Positions 1-8,928 of a stretch of DNA of 36,797 nt are shown piece by piece. How positions within the stretch are numbered: position 1 is the first letter of the stretch; every line of letters begins with the position of its first letter. The DNA comes from Thermoguttaceae bacterium. Lineage in GTDB: Bacteria; Planctomycetota; Planctomycetia; Pirellulales; Thermoguttaceae. Location of the stretch: positions 1 to 36,797 of the forward strand of contig JAGBDD010000061.1 in assembly GCA_017937685.1 (NCBI GenBank), in the 5' to 3' direction. The notes below the pieces were generated by a model. The model did not search any database and had not been told where the DNA came from. It was given only the letters and a program-made list of their open reading frames with translations. The translations under genes and the position numbers were made by a program.

Positions 1-77
1 CAAATTACCCAGATTACCCGTTCGGCGGTCGAGTAACCGCGACCGAGGCGGGGCGACGCCGAGAAGGAGAACGTCCG

Positions 78-1868
78 ATGTCGATGAAATGGTCGAAAAC
101 GCTGATTCCGACGATGAAGGAAACGCCGAACGGAGCGGAGATTCCGAGTCATATTTTGATGCTCCGCGCCGGGATGATTTCGCAAGTGATGGCGGGCGCC
201 TACGCGTTCCTGCCGCTCGGGTGGCGCGCGCTCCACAAAGCGACGAACATCGTTCGCGAAGAAATGAACCGAACCGGCGCTTCCGAGCTGTTTATGTCGG
301 CCCTCTGCCCGCAATCCCTTTACGAACAAACGAACCGCGTCGAAGCGTTCGGCAACGTCCTCATTAAAACGACGCTGACTCGCGGCGGCGCGAAAACGCC
401 GGTCGTCTTCTGCCCGACGCACGAAGAGGAAATCACGAGCATTGTTTCGCAATACGTCTCGAGCTATCGTCAGCTCCCGATGACGTTGTATCAAATCCAA
501 ACGAAGTTCCGCAACGAAGAGCGTCCGAAGTTCGGCCTTCTGCGCACGAGCGAATTCTTGATGAAGGACGCGTACAGCTTCCACACGAATATCGAGTCGC
601 TGAACGAAACGTACCAAGATATGTACGACGCTTACTGCCGCGTTTTCGAACGTTGCGGCCTCCCGTATTTGCCGGTCGAAGCGGAGTCCGGCCCGATCGG
701 CGGCGACGCGTCGCACGAGTTTATGATTCCGTCCCCGAACGGCGAAGACGACGTCGTGTACTGCCCGACCTGCCGTTACGCGGCGAACGTCGAAAAGGCG
801 GAAATCGGCGAAACGGTTTACGTCCGTCCCGAAGATGCGGTTTTGAAGGAAATCGCCGAGCTGGACACCCCCGGCGCGCACACGATCGACCAAGTTTGCG
901 CGTTCCTGAAAGCGAAACCGAAGCGCGTCGTTAAAACGTTGATTTACAACGTCGACGGCGCGGCGGTCGCGGTTTTGGTTCGCGGCGATTGCGACGTCAA
1001 CGAAAACAAACTCCGCCGCGTTCTCGGCGCCGAAAAGGTCGAGTTGGCCGACGACGCGACGATCGAGCGCGTTACCGGCGCTCCGGTCGGTTTCGCGGGC
1101 CCGGTCGGCTTGAAAGAAAAGATCAAGATCGTCGCCGACCCGACGATTAAAGAGCTGGTCAACGTGATCGTCGGCGCGAACAAAGCCGAGAAACACTTGG
1201 TCAACGTCAACCTCGACCGCGACTTTACGGTCGACGTTTACGGCGACGTCCGCAACGCGCTCCCGGGCGACGCTTGCCCGCGTTGCGGCGCTCCGATGAC
1301 GATGCAAAACGCGATCGAAGTCGGCCACGTCTTTAAACTTGGCACGAAATACACGGAAGCGCTGAACGCGAAATTCCTCGACGATTCCTTGGCGCAACAA
1401 ACGATCATTATGGGCTGCTACGGGATCGGCGTCAGCCGCGTCGTCGCCGGTTTGGTCGAAACGAGTTGGGACGACGCCGGGATCGTTTGGCCGGTCGCGC
1501 TCGCGCCTTACGAAGTCTGCGTTTGCCCGATCAAAGCGACGGACGAAGTGAGTATGGCCGCCGCGGAAAAGATCGCCGCGGAACTCGAAGCGCAAGGAGT
1601 CGACGCGATCGTCGACGACCGCGACCAACGACCGGGCGTCAAATTCAAGGACGCCGACCTGATCGGTTTCCCGGTGCGCGTTACGATCGGCAAGAGCCTG
1701 CAAGACGGGCAAGTCGAGGTCAAATGGCGTTGGGAAAAGGACGCGACGCTCGTCTCGGTCGAGGAAGTCGCCGCGAAGCTCGCCGCCGACTTGACCGAAG
1801 AACGCAAAACCGGCGCCCGTTTCGCCGAAGCGAAAAAAGCTCGCGACGCGCAAAAATCCGCGAAGTAA
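78..1868 (+). CDS. proS: Prolyl-tRNA synthetase (bacterial type, with editing insertion)
   Basis: Charges tRNA-Pro with proline in the cytoplasm (class II aminoacyl-tRNA synthetase). Motif 2 is visible at about residues 142-166 (FRNEERPKFGLL and following) and motif 3 at about 446-460 (GCYGIGVSRVVAG). Between them, at about 235-400, lies the INS editing domain that clears mischarged Ala-tRNA-Pro; K286 (in KTLIY) and H373 (in GANKAEKH) match the conserved editing positions. CPTC (229-232) and CPRC (400-403) bracket the insertion. The length of 596 aa is normal for the bacterial form. The ATG start is preceded by AGAAGGAGA at good spacing. A terminator-like hairpin follows and then alaS, so the two synthetases are neighbours but probably separate transcripts. 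No oddities seen. Confidence 0.97.
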   Translation: MSMKWSKTLIPTMKETPNGAEIPSHILMLRAGMISQVMAGAYAFLPLGWRALHKATNIVREEMNRTGASELFMSALCPQSLYEQTNRVEAFGNVLIKTTLTRGGAKTPVVFCPTHEEEITSIVSQYVSSYRQLPMTLYQIQTKFRNEERPKFGLLRTSEFLMKDAYSFHTNIESLNETYQDMYDAYCRVFERCGLPYLPVEAESGPIGGDASHEFMIPSPNGEDDVVYCPTCRYAANVEKAEIGETVYVRPEDAVLKEIAELDTPGAHTIDQVCAFLKAKPKRVVKTLIYNVDGAAVAVLVRGDCDVNENKLRRVLGAEKVELADDATIERVTGAPVGFAGPVGLKEKIKIVADPTIKELVNVIVGANKAEKHLVNVNLDRDFTVDVYGDVRNALPGDACPRCGAPMTMQNAIEVGHVFKLGTKYTEALNAKFLDDSLAQQTIIMGCYGIGVSRVVAGLVETSWDDAGIVWPVALAPYEVCVCPIKATDEVSMAAAEKIAAELEAQGVDAIVDDRDQRPGVKFKDADLIGFPVRVTIGKSLQDGQVEVKWRWEKDATLVSVEEVAAKLAADLTEERKTGARFAEAKKARDAQKSAK

Positions 1869-1885
1869 CCGAATAAAAATAAGCG

Positions 1886-1926
1886 TTTAAGCGTTCGTCG
1901 TTCGACCGCGAACGCTTAAATTTCGT
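1886..1926 (+). terminator. Terminator-like hairpin after proS
   Basis: A perfect 12-bp inverted repeat (TTTAAGCGTTCG, 1886-1897, paired with 1909-1920) with an 11-nt loop follows the proS stop by 17 bases. A short T-run (TTTCGT) follows. The T-tract is weak, so termination may be partial; the hairpin itself is clear. Confidence 0.6.
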
Positions 1927-2019
1927 CAAAATAAATAAAGAGCGGCGGTTGCGTCGACGGCGGTTAAGTCGGCGCGGTCTCCGTTCGAACCGCTCGAAAT
2001 AAATCAAACGAAAATAACG

Positions 2020-4647
2020 ATGTTCACGACAAACGAAATTCGCGAAAAGTACTTAACGTTCTTTGAATCCAAAGGTTGCGTCCGCCGTCCGAGCGACGTT
2101 CTCGTTCCGCGTTGGGACCCGTCGGTTCTCTTCACGCCGGCCGGGATGAACCAATTCAAAGACCACTTTCTCGGGCGTTGCAAGCTCGACTACACCCGCG
2201 CCACGACCTGCCAAAAGTGCCTCCGCACCGGCGACATCGACAACGTCGGACGCACCGCGTTCCACCACACGTTCTTCGAAATGCTCGGGAACTTCAGCTT
2301 CGGCGACTACTTCAAGCGCGAAGCGATCCACTGGGCTTGGGAGTTCCTGACCGACAAGAAATGGCTCGGGATCGACCCGGCGATGCTCTCCGCCACGGTT
2401 TACAAAGACGACCACGAAGCCGCGAAAATTTGGCTCGAAGAGATCAAACTGCCGGCGGAAAAACTGCAATATCTCGACGAAGACGAAAACTTCTGGCCCG
2501 CGTCCGCCCCGAGCGAAGGCCCGGACGGCGTTTGCGGCCCCTGCTCCGAAATTTACCACAAAACGCCGCAAGGCGAAGTCGAAATTTGGAACCTCGTCTT
2601 CACGCAATTCAACCGCGTCGGCAACCCGCCGAACAACCTGCGTCCGCTTCCGAGCAAAAACATCGACACCGGGATGGGCCTCGAACGCGTTACGTCCGTT
2701 CTGCAAGGCGTCGAAACGAACTTCCACATCGACTCGCTTCGTCCGTTGGTCGACGCGGCGGCGGAAGTCTGCTCGCAAAAATACGACGATCAAGATTTGA
2801 CGAACGAAAACGGACGCCGTCTGCGCCGCATTGCCGACCATATCCGCGCCTGCTCGTTCGCGATTCACGAAAACGTCTATCCGGGCCCGAAAGAAGAAAA
2901 ATACGTCATTCGCCGCCTCCTTCGCCGCGCGGTTCTCGACGGCGTTCAAATGGGAATGAAGAAACCGTTCCTCTTCCATCTCGTTCCGGTCGTCGCCGAC
3001 CTGATGAAGGTTCCGTATCCGGAACTTTCCGAAACGATCGAGCGCGTCCAAGGCGTCGTCGCGTCGGAAGAAGAACACTTTATGGCGAACATCGACGGCG
3101 GTTTGCGTCGTTTGGACTCCGTCTTCAAGACGATGGAAGACGAAAAACGCGCCGAAGTGCAAGGCTCCGAAGCGTTCGAAATGTACCAAACTTACGGCTT
3201 CCCGCCGGAACTCTTCGAAACGCTCGCCGGCGAACGCAAATACGGCTTCGACTGGGCCGGTTTCGAAAAAGAAATGGAACGCCACGGCGAACTTTCCGGG
3301 AGCGCGGAAAAGAATCTCCTCTTCAAACGCGACCCGCTCGAAGGGATCAAGAAAGCGAACAACCCGCCGGAATTCGTAGGTTACGAAACGCTCGAAGCGG
3401 AAGCGAAAGTTCTCGCGATCCTCGACGGCGAAACGCTCGTCGAGCAAGCGACCGCCGAAGCCGACGGCAAAGCGCTCCGCGTCGTCCTCGACAAAACGCC
3501 GTTTTACGGCGAAAAGGGCGGCCAAGTCGGCGACTCGGGCGAAATTACGACCGCGAACGGCGCGCGCTTCGTCGTTGACACGACCGTTTACGACGGCGAA
3601 TTTTTGGTTTGCGTCGGCAAACTGACCGCCGGAACGCTCGAAGCGGGCCAAGCCGCGACCGCCGCCGTCGACAAGAAACGCCGCGCCGCGATTAGCCGCG
3701 CTCACACGGCGACGCACCTCCTGCACGCCGCGCTTCGCGCTCGCCTCGGAAGCCACGCCGAACAACAAGGTTCGAAAGTCGACGCCGACGTTCTGCGTTT
3801 CGACTTCACGAACCATAAGGCGCTCGACCGCGAAACGCTCGTCCAAATCGAACGCGACGTCAACGAAGCGATTTTGGAAGCGCACCCGGTTTCCTGCGAA
3901 GAAACGCCGCTCGAAGACGCTCGCAAACTCGGCGCGATGATGCTCTTCGGCGAAAAATATCCGGATATTGTGCGCGTCGTTAAGATGGGGCCGTCGTTGG
4001 AGTTCTGCGGCGGAACGCACTTGACGAACGCGGCGCAAGTCGGTTATTGCAAGATTGTCGCCGAAGAAAGCGTCGGGGCCGGAACGCGCCGCATCGTCGC
4101 CGTTACCGGGGCCGAAGCGATCGCGAAAATCGCTCAAGCGGACGCGATTGAAACGACGTTGGCCGGGACGTTGCGCGTTCCGTCGAGCGAAATCGTCGGG
4201 CGCGTCGAAGAACTCCTCGCGACGACGAAAAAGCTCCGCAAGGAACTCGAAGCCGCGTCGAAGAAGGACGCCGTTTCGGTCGACGAACTGATTTCGAAAG
4301 CGGAAGAAGTCGCCGGAACGAAGTTTGTAACGCTCGTCGCGACCGACGTCGACCCGAACGGCCTGCGCGACGCGATCGACCAAATCCGCCGCAAGACGGA
4401 AAACGCCGCGATTTTCTTCGCGAACGTCGACTCGAAGGGCGGCAAAGTTTCGCTCATCGCCGCCGCGACGCGCAACTTAGTCGAGCGCAAGTTCAGCGCC
4501 GTCGAGTGGATTAAAGCGGTCGCGTCGCACGTCCAAGGGGGCGGCGGCGGTCGTCCGGATATGGCGCAAGCGGGCGGTAAGAAGCCGGAAGGCGTCCCGT
4601 CCGCGCTCGAAGCCGCGAAGGCGTTCCTCGCCGAAAAACTTGGTTGA
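2020..4647 (+). CDS. alaS: Alanyl-tRNA synthetase
   Basis: Charges tRNA-Ala. The N-terminal class II catalytic core includes motif 2 around residues 81-97 (FHHTFFEMLGNFSFGDYF). The editing domain carries the zinc-binding pairs H562/H566 (HTATH) and C663/H667 (CGGTH). A C-terminal C-Ala domain ends with the glycine-rich HVQGGGGGRPDMAQAGG. The length of 875 aa is typical. The ATG start gives the expected N-terminus (TTNEIREKYLTFFESKG); no clear Shine-Dalgarno sequence is visible in the AT-rich leader CAAACGAAAATAACG. Two terminator hairpins follow. A long antisense ORF covers most of the gene but is a by-product of codon use. Confidence 0.97.
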   Translation: MFTTNEIREKYLTFFESKGCVRRPSDVLVPRWDPSVLFTPAGMNQFKDHFLGRCKLDYTRATTCQKCLRTGDIDNVGRTAFHHTFFEMLGNFSFGDYFKREAIHWAWEFLTDKKWLGIDPAMLSATVYKDDHEAAKIWLEEIKLPAEKLQYLDEDENFWPASAPSEGPDGVCGPCSEIYHKTPQGEVEIWNLVFTQFNRVGNPPNNLRPLPSKNIDTGMGLERVTSVLQGVETNFHIDSLRPLVDAAAEVCSQKYDDQDLTNENGRRLRRIADHIRACSFAIHENVYPGPKEEKYVIRRLLRRAVLDGVQMGMKKPFLFHLVPVVADLMKVPYPELSETIERVQGVVASEEEHFMANIDGGLRRLDSVFKTMEDEKRAEVQGSEAFEMYQTYGFPPELFETLAGERKYGFDWAGFEKEMERHGELSGSAEKNLLFKRDPLEGIKKANNPPEFVGYETLEAEAKVLAILDGETLVEQATAEADGKALRVVLDKTPFYGEKGGQVGDSGEITTANGARFVVDTTVYDGEFLVCVGKLTAGTLEAGQAATAAVDKKRRAAISRAHTATHLLHAALRARLGSHAEQQGSKVDADVLRFDFTNHKALDRETLVQIERDVNEAILEAHPVSCEETPLEDARKLGAMMLFGEKYPDIVRVVKMGPSLEFCGGTHLTNAAQVGYCKIVAEESVGAGTRRIVAVTGAEAIAKIAQADAIETTLAGTLRVPSSEIVGRVEELLATTKKLRKELEAASKKDAVSVDELISKAEEVAGTKFVTLVATDVDPNGLRDAIDQIRRKTENAAIFFANVDSKGGKVSLIAAATRNLVERKFSAVEWIKAVASHVQGGGGGRPDMAQAGGKKPEGVPSALEAAKAFLAEKLG

Positions 4648-4662
4648 TAAACTTTGCCGACA

Positions 4663-4692
4663 AAGCGGTTAAGCGTCGCCGTTTAACCGCTT
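4663..4692 (+). terminator. Hairpin directly after alaS
   Basis: A 13-bp stem (4663-4675 with 4680-4692, one G-T pair) closes a 4-nt loop 15 bases after the alaS stop. AATAAAAG follows rather than a T-tract, so this may be a processing or pausing hairpin that works with the next terminator. Confidence 0.5.
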
Positions 4693-4700
4693 AATAAAAG

Positions 4701-4735
4701 AAAACGCCGAGCGTTTCGACTCGGCGTTTTTTATT
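4701..4735. terminator. Bidirectional rho-independent terminator between alaS and the phage-type block
   Basis: An 11-bp stem AAAACGCCGAG / CTCGGCGTTTT (4701-4711, 4720-4730) with an 8-nt loop is followed on the plus strand by TTTTTTATTT. On the minus strand it is followed by TTTTCTTTT. It can end both alaS and the convergent phage-type operon, whose last stop is about 40 bases away. Confidence 0.85.
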
Positions 4736-4771
4736 TCTTGCGGCCTTTTTTAATTGTTGGCGTTAAAGACG

Positions 4772-5497
4772 TTAAGCGTCGAACGAGAAAATTTCCCAAG
4801 CGTCGCGGTCGGCGAACCGTCGAGCGTAACCGCGCGCTCCGACCGCTCCGTGAAAGCGACCGAGAAAATCGGCGACGGCGATTTTAAGTCCGCCGTCGAC
4901 AAAGGTTTGCGTCGCCGAATTGAAATAAAGCGCGGCGGCGGTCGCGGTCGAACCGCTTGCGAGGGCCGACGTTAATTGAAATCGAACGACGTTAAATTCC
5001 GTCGGAGCAAGAACTTCCCAACGTCCGCTCGTTCGGTTCCAAAACGCGGCGAGTCGGTCGCCGACGCGATACGGCGCGTAAAACGCAAGCGGCAAGTCGT
5101 CTTGCGTCAACGTTTTATCGACGTTCAAGCGTTCGAGAAACGTCGGGTCGTAAACGCGTTGACGAACCGATTCGCTCGAATCGGCGGTTCGACGTAAATT
5201 TTCACGCGGCGTCGGTTGGGCGGAACCGACCGCGATTTCGGAAAACGGCGTGTAAACCGGCGCGGCTTCGAAACTGAGCGACGGTTCGTAACGCGTCGCG
5301 CCGTCGCGAGTAAAGGAGAGAAACTCGGGCGCTTTCGTCGTTTGGAAAACGCGAATTTCCAAACGTCGCGGCTCCGAAACGCGGAACGCCGCCCCGTCTT
5401 GCTCGAACGCCCAAGAACCGTTCGCGTCGACGCGACGAAACGGAACGCCGCGCGACGTAAAACTTGAAGTCGCGCTTTCTAACGAGAGTGTCGACAT
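4772..5497 (-). CDS. Uncharacterised terminal protein of the head block (241 aa)
   Basis: Not recognised. It is the last gene of the head block. The ATG at 5497 was chosen because GGAGA lies about 8 bases upstream on the minus strand (GGAGATTTTATT-ATG); the frame is open further upstream but overlaps the preceding gene. No signal peptide or membrane segment is seen. The middle and C-terminal parts hold aromatic beta-rich stretches (GDRLAAFWNRTSGRWEVL and GYARRFADRDAWEIFSFDA) that resemble two related beta modules. Position after the head-completion candidates suggests a structural or surface (decoration or adaptor) role; this is inference from context only. The stop sits about 40 bases from the bidirectional terminator. 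Confidence 0.8.
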   Translation of the reverse strand: MSTLSLESATSSFTSRGVPFRRVDANGSWAFEQDGAAFRVSEPRRLEIRVFQTTKAPEFLSFTRDGATRYEPSLSFEAAPVYTPFSEIAVGSAQPTPRENLRRTADSSESVRQRVYDPTFLERLNVDKTLTQDDLPLAFYAPYRVGDRLAAFWNRTSGRWEVLAPTEFNVVRFQLTSALASGSTATAAALYFNSATQTFVDGGLKIAVADFLGRFHGAVGARGYARRFADRDAWEIFSFDA

Positions 5498-5550
5498 AAT
5501 AAAATCTCCGACGCGGAATATATATCGAAACGAGGAATGGGGGTAATTGG

Positions 5551-6477
5551 TTATTGGGAAACGTTTTGCGTTTGAACAAAAAGCGCGGCGTGGTCGGCGG
5601 AGCGATAAAGCGGCGCCCCGGCGGCGTCGACGAGGCGTTCCCAAGTTCCGGTCGATTCGCGGTAAAAGTCGTTCCAGCCGTAGGTTCCGCCCGCTTCGAT
5701 CCGTTTTTCGCGGAAGAGAAAGCGGATTTGCCAAGTGTACGCGACGGCGCCCGCGTCGATTTCGCCGTTAAAAATTTTGTTCGCTTCCGCTCCTTCGAAG
5801 AGAAGCGTTCCGGCCTCGTAACCGAGAAATCGGTCGGCGTTGACCGTTCCTTGCGTCGCGCTAATCTTTTCCCAAGGCGGGTTTACAACGTTCGACCAAA
5901 CAAGCTGATGCTCGATCGTCGGAACGCGTTTGACGAGTTGAAGGTCGTCGGGAACCGGCGCCGACGCGTCGAAACGCCAACGCCAACCGCGCGTCGAAAG
6001 GGGAATCGACTCGCCGCAAGAGACCATTTTGTAAGTAAGACTGGTGCCGGAATCGACGAGCGGCGAATCGGCGCGGTCGACGGAAGTCGTTTCGGCGCGG
6101 TAAGATACGGTGGCTTTTGCAAAGGAGCCGTATTCGCCGAGCGTCGACGCTGGCCGAGCGATTTTCGAGACGTCGAGCGAGTTCGGTTCGAACGGTTCGA
6201 ACGCGATTTGACTGACGTAAACCCCTGGTTTGCCGGGATATGCGAGCCGCGACGTTGGCCCGGAAGTCGGCGCTTCGGAGGACGGCGGAACGAGCGATTC
6301 GTCCTCTTCGTCGGACGGCGTCAGCGATTCGCAGGCGTAAAGTCGGTCGCCGAGAAAATAGCGGGCGAACGCGTCGCGCTGTTCCCAAGGCACGATGAAC
6401 GTTCGAGTTGCGGAAAAAGAGTCGAGCGAGTATTTTTCTTGCGGCGAGCCCGGAAGCTCTTGAATTTGAATCGCCAT
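5551..6477 (-). CDS. Uncharacterised structural candidate (308 aa)
   Basis: Not recognised. A soluble protein without signal peptide or membrane segments. It begins MAIQIQELPGSPQEKYSLDS, has an acidic low-complexity linker at about residues 54-72 and is then beta-rich. The C-terminal third (LLFEGAEANKIF, YTWQIRFLFREK, YGWNDFYRESTGTWERL) is rich in aromatic residues, in the manner of many virion proteins. The ATG start has GAGAAAG about 8 bases upstream. It lies 53 bases upstream of the 241-aa gene and shares the operon. By position after the capsid and head-tail candidates it could be a neck, connector or tube-like protein, but no domain supports a firm call. Confidence 0.8.
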   Translation of the reverse strand: MAIQIQELPGSPQEKYSLDSFSATRTFIVPWEQRDAFARYFLGDRLYACESLTPSDEEDESLVPPSSEAPTSGPTSRLAYPGKPGVYVSQIAFEPFEPNSLDVSKIARPASTLGEYGSFAKATVSYRAETTSVDRADSPLVDSGTSLTYKMVSCGESIPLSTRGWRWRFDASAPVPDDLQLVKRVPTIEHQLVWSNVVNPPWEKISATQGTVNADRFLGYEAGTLLFEGAEANKIFNGEIDAGAVAYTWQIRFLFREKRIEAGGTYGWNDFYRESTGTWERLVDAAGAPLYRSADHAALFVQTQNVSQ

Positions 6478-6546
6478 CGTAAAACTTTCTCGTTGGTAAA
6501 CGGCTGTTTAAAAATGAGTTAGGAGGAACGGAGACGCGACGAAAGG

Positions 6547-7200
6547 CTAACTTTGCGCCGGTCGAGTCCAAGTCGCGTCGACGCCTCGACGCTTCCGCGC
6601 GACCAAAACGCCCCAGTCGGAAAGCGCGTCGGGACGGCGGTAACTTTCCGTTTCGTAACGAGTTCCGTCGGATAAAACAACGACGTCGCGCGGTAGAGCG
6701 GGGATTGCGAGTCGAACCCAAAAAACGATTTCGTCGACAACCGTCGACGCCGGAAAGACTTCCGAAGTTTGGCTCGACGTTTTTCGGCTCCGAACGACCG
6801 CCGGCGCGTTCGTCGCGAGCGTCTCGAATCCGCCGGAACGCCGCGGACGGAGCAAGTCGACGCCGTCGGTCGCGTCGGGAAGAAAATCGCGAAAACAACG
6901 ACACGAAACGAGTTGCAACGCGTGCGACGTCGACGTTTCGACGACCGTCCAAATTTGCGAATCGGCGTCGCGAATCTTGTCGCCGCGTCGAAGCGAAAGG
7001 GTTCGCTCGTCGAGCGGCAAACGCCAAACGGCGGAGAGACGCGGCGGTAAGTCGTTGTTTTCGTTAGCGTTGGCGAATTGACGCGAAAACGCCGCCGCGC
7101 GGTAGATTTCGAACGAGGTAAGAGTTCCGTCGCGATTTTGCTGAACGACGACGCGTTCGCCGAAGTCGCCGATTTGGGAAAACTTGTCGATAAACAACAT
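6547..7200 (-). CDS. Probable head-completion / head-tail connector protein (217 aa)
   Basis: A small soluble protein two genes after the capsid gene, where siphophage-type modules carry head-tail adaptors and head-closure proteins. The sequence appears to hold two similar halves. The first contains KIRDADSQIWTVVETS, the second VVVLSDGTRYETESYRR; both follow the pattern of a short beta-barrel head-closure or neck protein that binds around a portal. This is a weak, structure-style resemblance and not a family assignment. The ATG start at 7200 has no strong Shine-Dalgarno sequence. The next gene follows after 69 bases. Confidence 0.75.
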   Translation of the reverse strand: MLFIDKFSQIGDFGERVVVQQNRDGTLTSFEIYRAAAFSRQFANANENNDLPPRLSAVWRLPLDERTLSLRRGDKIRDADSQIWTVVETSTSHALQLVSCRCFRDFLPDATDGVDLLRPRRSGGFETLATNAPAVVRSRKTSSQTSEVFPASTVVDEIVFWVRLAIPALPRDVVVLSDGTRYETESYRRPDALSDWGVLVARKRRGVDATWTRPAQS

Positions 7201-7307
7201 AATAACGTCCGTAAAGAAGGAAAAGTCGTTTGCGCCGAGCGGAACGCGCGGTTAAACCGGCGCCGCGCGACGCAAACGTCGGGAAAGATGTTAAAAATCG
7301 CGGCGGC

Positions 7308-7532
7308 TCAATCGATAACGGCGAGCGAACGCAACTCAAACGAAGTTAAGGTGTTAAGTTGCTTGTCGCACCAGTCGACCGTTTCGCGCAAACTCTCTTG
7401 ATATTCCGTCCAAGAGACGACGGCGCCGTCGATTTTGTACGTCGGTTTCGGCTCGCGCGCCAGTTCGGCGAGCGTCGCCAACGTTTGGCGCTTAATTTGC
7501 AAAACGGCGCCGACGTCGAGCGAATTTTCCAT
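7308..7532 (-). CDS. Small alpha-helical protein after the capsid gene (74 aa)
   Basis: A short helical protein (MENSLDVGAVLQIKRQTLAT...) that contains the phrase YKIDGAVVSWTEYQESLRE and a single Cys. The ATG at 7532 was chosen over an upstream TTG at 7559 because AGAAAGG sits at ideal distance before it, the same leader motif that precedes the capsid gene. Genes of this size directly after an HK97-type capsid gene often encode head-tail adaptor or decoration proteins. The function here is not established. Confidence 0.72.
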   Translation of the reverse strand: MENSLDVGAVLQIKRQTLATLAELAREPKPTYKIDGAVVSWTEYQESLRETVDWCDKQLNTLTSFELRSLAVID

Positions 7533-7647
7533 ATCGACCTTTCTAAGCGCCGCCGACAAAGACGACGAATCTTCGCGGCGGCGAGTTGAGCGAAAAGGGA
7601 AACGAGAGCCTAATGTTCGGACGCGCCGAAAGTTAGGAAACGCGGCG

Positions 7648-8811
7648 TCAACCGACGCACTTAACGACGCAACGCGGATTCAAGACCGCCGGGGTTCCGC
7701 GTTCGCTCGCCTTGAAGCGCGCGACGACGTCTTGACTGAAGTCGGCTTCGCTCCCCGCCGACGAAACGGAAACGGTGATCGGCCAGTTTTCCATATACGC
7801 GAACGCCTTTTTAAAGTCGCCGTAAAACCAGTAATCGTCGAGCGTTCCGGCGTCGGCGGACGCGTTGGCTTTCGCGAGTTGGCGGCGCGCGATTCGGCTC
7901 GAAACGACCGAAATTTTCTCGAACGGATTCGGGATCGAACGGAGCGTTCCGTCGGCGCAACTTAAATTCGCGCCGCGCAGCAACGCGTTGGCGATTCGGC
8001 GTTTAGCGGGCGAAACGAGTGCGACGTTCGCTTCGGAAAGAATCGGTTCGCCGGTGTTCGGGTCGAGCGCGCTCGCCAACAGGTTTTCGGCGGCGTCGAC
8101 GTTTTCGAGCGATTCTAAAGCGTTGCCGGAAAGCATATTAACCCAAGGCGCGGAAGCGCTCGACGCGGCGTAATAGGTCGAATACGCGGTTCCGTTCCAT
8201 TGGTAAAGGTTGGAGACGCCGAGAATCATATCGGCGACGCGTTTTTCCTTGTTGAGCGCGAGCGTTTCGCCGACTTCGCTCGCCCGATTCAAAACGACGT
8301 GCGTCCGATCGAAGAAGACGGCTTCGCGCGTAACCGGAACAATGAGACCGCGTTTCGTCGTTTCCGGCGTCTCGATGTAATCTTCGCCAAAACCGACGTT
8401 CGGGTAAGCGGCGCCCGGTTCAATTTCGACCGCGGCGTCGGCGATCGACGCGAAACCGGGGATTTTTTCGCCGTTGAGACGCGTCGGAATCGTCGTAATA
8501 AGTTTCGACAAACAAAAGACTTCCGATTGATAAGATTCGAGGATTCGACTGTAAATCAGTTGACCGGCGATCGTCGCGAACGCGGAAACGTCGACGCCTT
8601 GAAACGATTCGGCAAGCGAACCGACGTTCGGGTTGAGTTCGCGCACCCATTCGGAACCGTTTGGAACGAGCGCTTCCGCCAAGTCGCGGAGACTAAAGTC
8701 GTCGGCGCGAAGTTCTTTCTTAACAAGGGCTTCCGAAAGATGCTCGACGGTTTTTTGCGCGCCGTCGAGTTCGTAGCGTCGTTTCAATTCGCGGTATTTA
8801 ATAGCGGACAT
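7648..8811 (-). CDS. Major capsid protein, HK97-fold type
   Basis: Shell-forming subunit of the particle. Evidence is mainly the 387-aa length, its place directly after the prohead protease and the overall pattern. Residues ~1-70 form a charged helical N-terminal region (KYRELKRRYELDGAQKTVEH) like the delta/scaffold domain removed by the protease. After it come the N-arm-like region and a segment with PGAAYPNVGFGEDYIETPET, typical of the E-loop/P-domain entry in Mu- and HK97-like capsids. Middle segments (PNTGEPILSEANVALVSPAK) match the A-domain pattern of a stated default capsid fold. The ATG start has AGAAAGG upstream. A terminator-like element lies between it and the protease gene, so its level may be controlled separately. 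Confidence 0.85.
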   Translation of the reverse strand: MSAIKYRELKRRYELDGAQKTVEHLSEALVKKELRADDFSLRDLAEALVPNGSEWVRELNPNVGSLAESFQGVDVSAFATIAGQLIYSRILESYQSEVFCLSKLITTIPTRLNGEKIPGFASIADAAVEIEPGAAYPNVGFGEDYIETPETTKRGLIVPVTREAVFFDRTHVVLNRASEVGETLALNKEKRVADMILGVSNLYQWNGTAYSTYYAASSASAPWVNMLSGNALESLENVDAAENLLASALDPNTGEPILSEANVALVSPAKRRIANALLRGANLSCADGTLRSIPNPFEKISVVSSRIARRQLAKANASADAGTLDDYWFYGDFKKAFAYMENWPITVSVSSAGSEADFSQDVVARFKASERGTPAVLNPRCVVKCVG

Positions 8812-8847
8812 TGAGCGGCCTTTCTAGAGGGAAAGAAGGAGTGTTTT

Positions 8848-8895
8848 AAAAAAAACGTCGCATCCGCAAAGGTTGCGATAAAAACGGTTGCGACG
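8848..8895 (-). terminator. Terminator- or attenuator-like element upstream of the capsid gene
   Basis: Read on the minus strand, a 7-bp outer stem (CGTCGCA, pairing 8889-8895 with 8856-8862) encloses an inner 5-bp hairpin (CGCAA/TTGCG) and is followed at once by eight T residues (8848-8855). It lies in the 117-base gap between the protease/scaffold gene and the capsid gene, within an operon reading in the same direction. Partial termination or RNA processing here would alter the capsid-to-protease ratio. Confidence 0.5.
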
Positions 8896-8928
8896 CTTGC
8901 GCTAAATTGAAGGGGCGCGCGTCGCGTT

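Noticed and set aside
2053..4383. 776-codon open frame on the minus strand inside alaS
   Set aside because: It is wholly antisense to a clear alaS gene, has Arg/Phe/Val-rich low-quality sequence and no recognisable domain. It results from the NCG codon bias.
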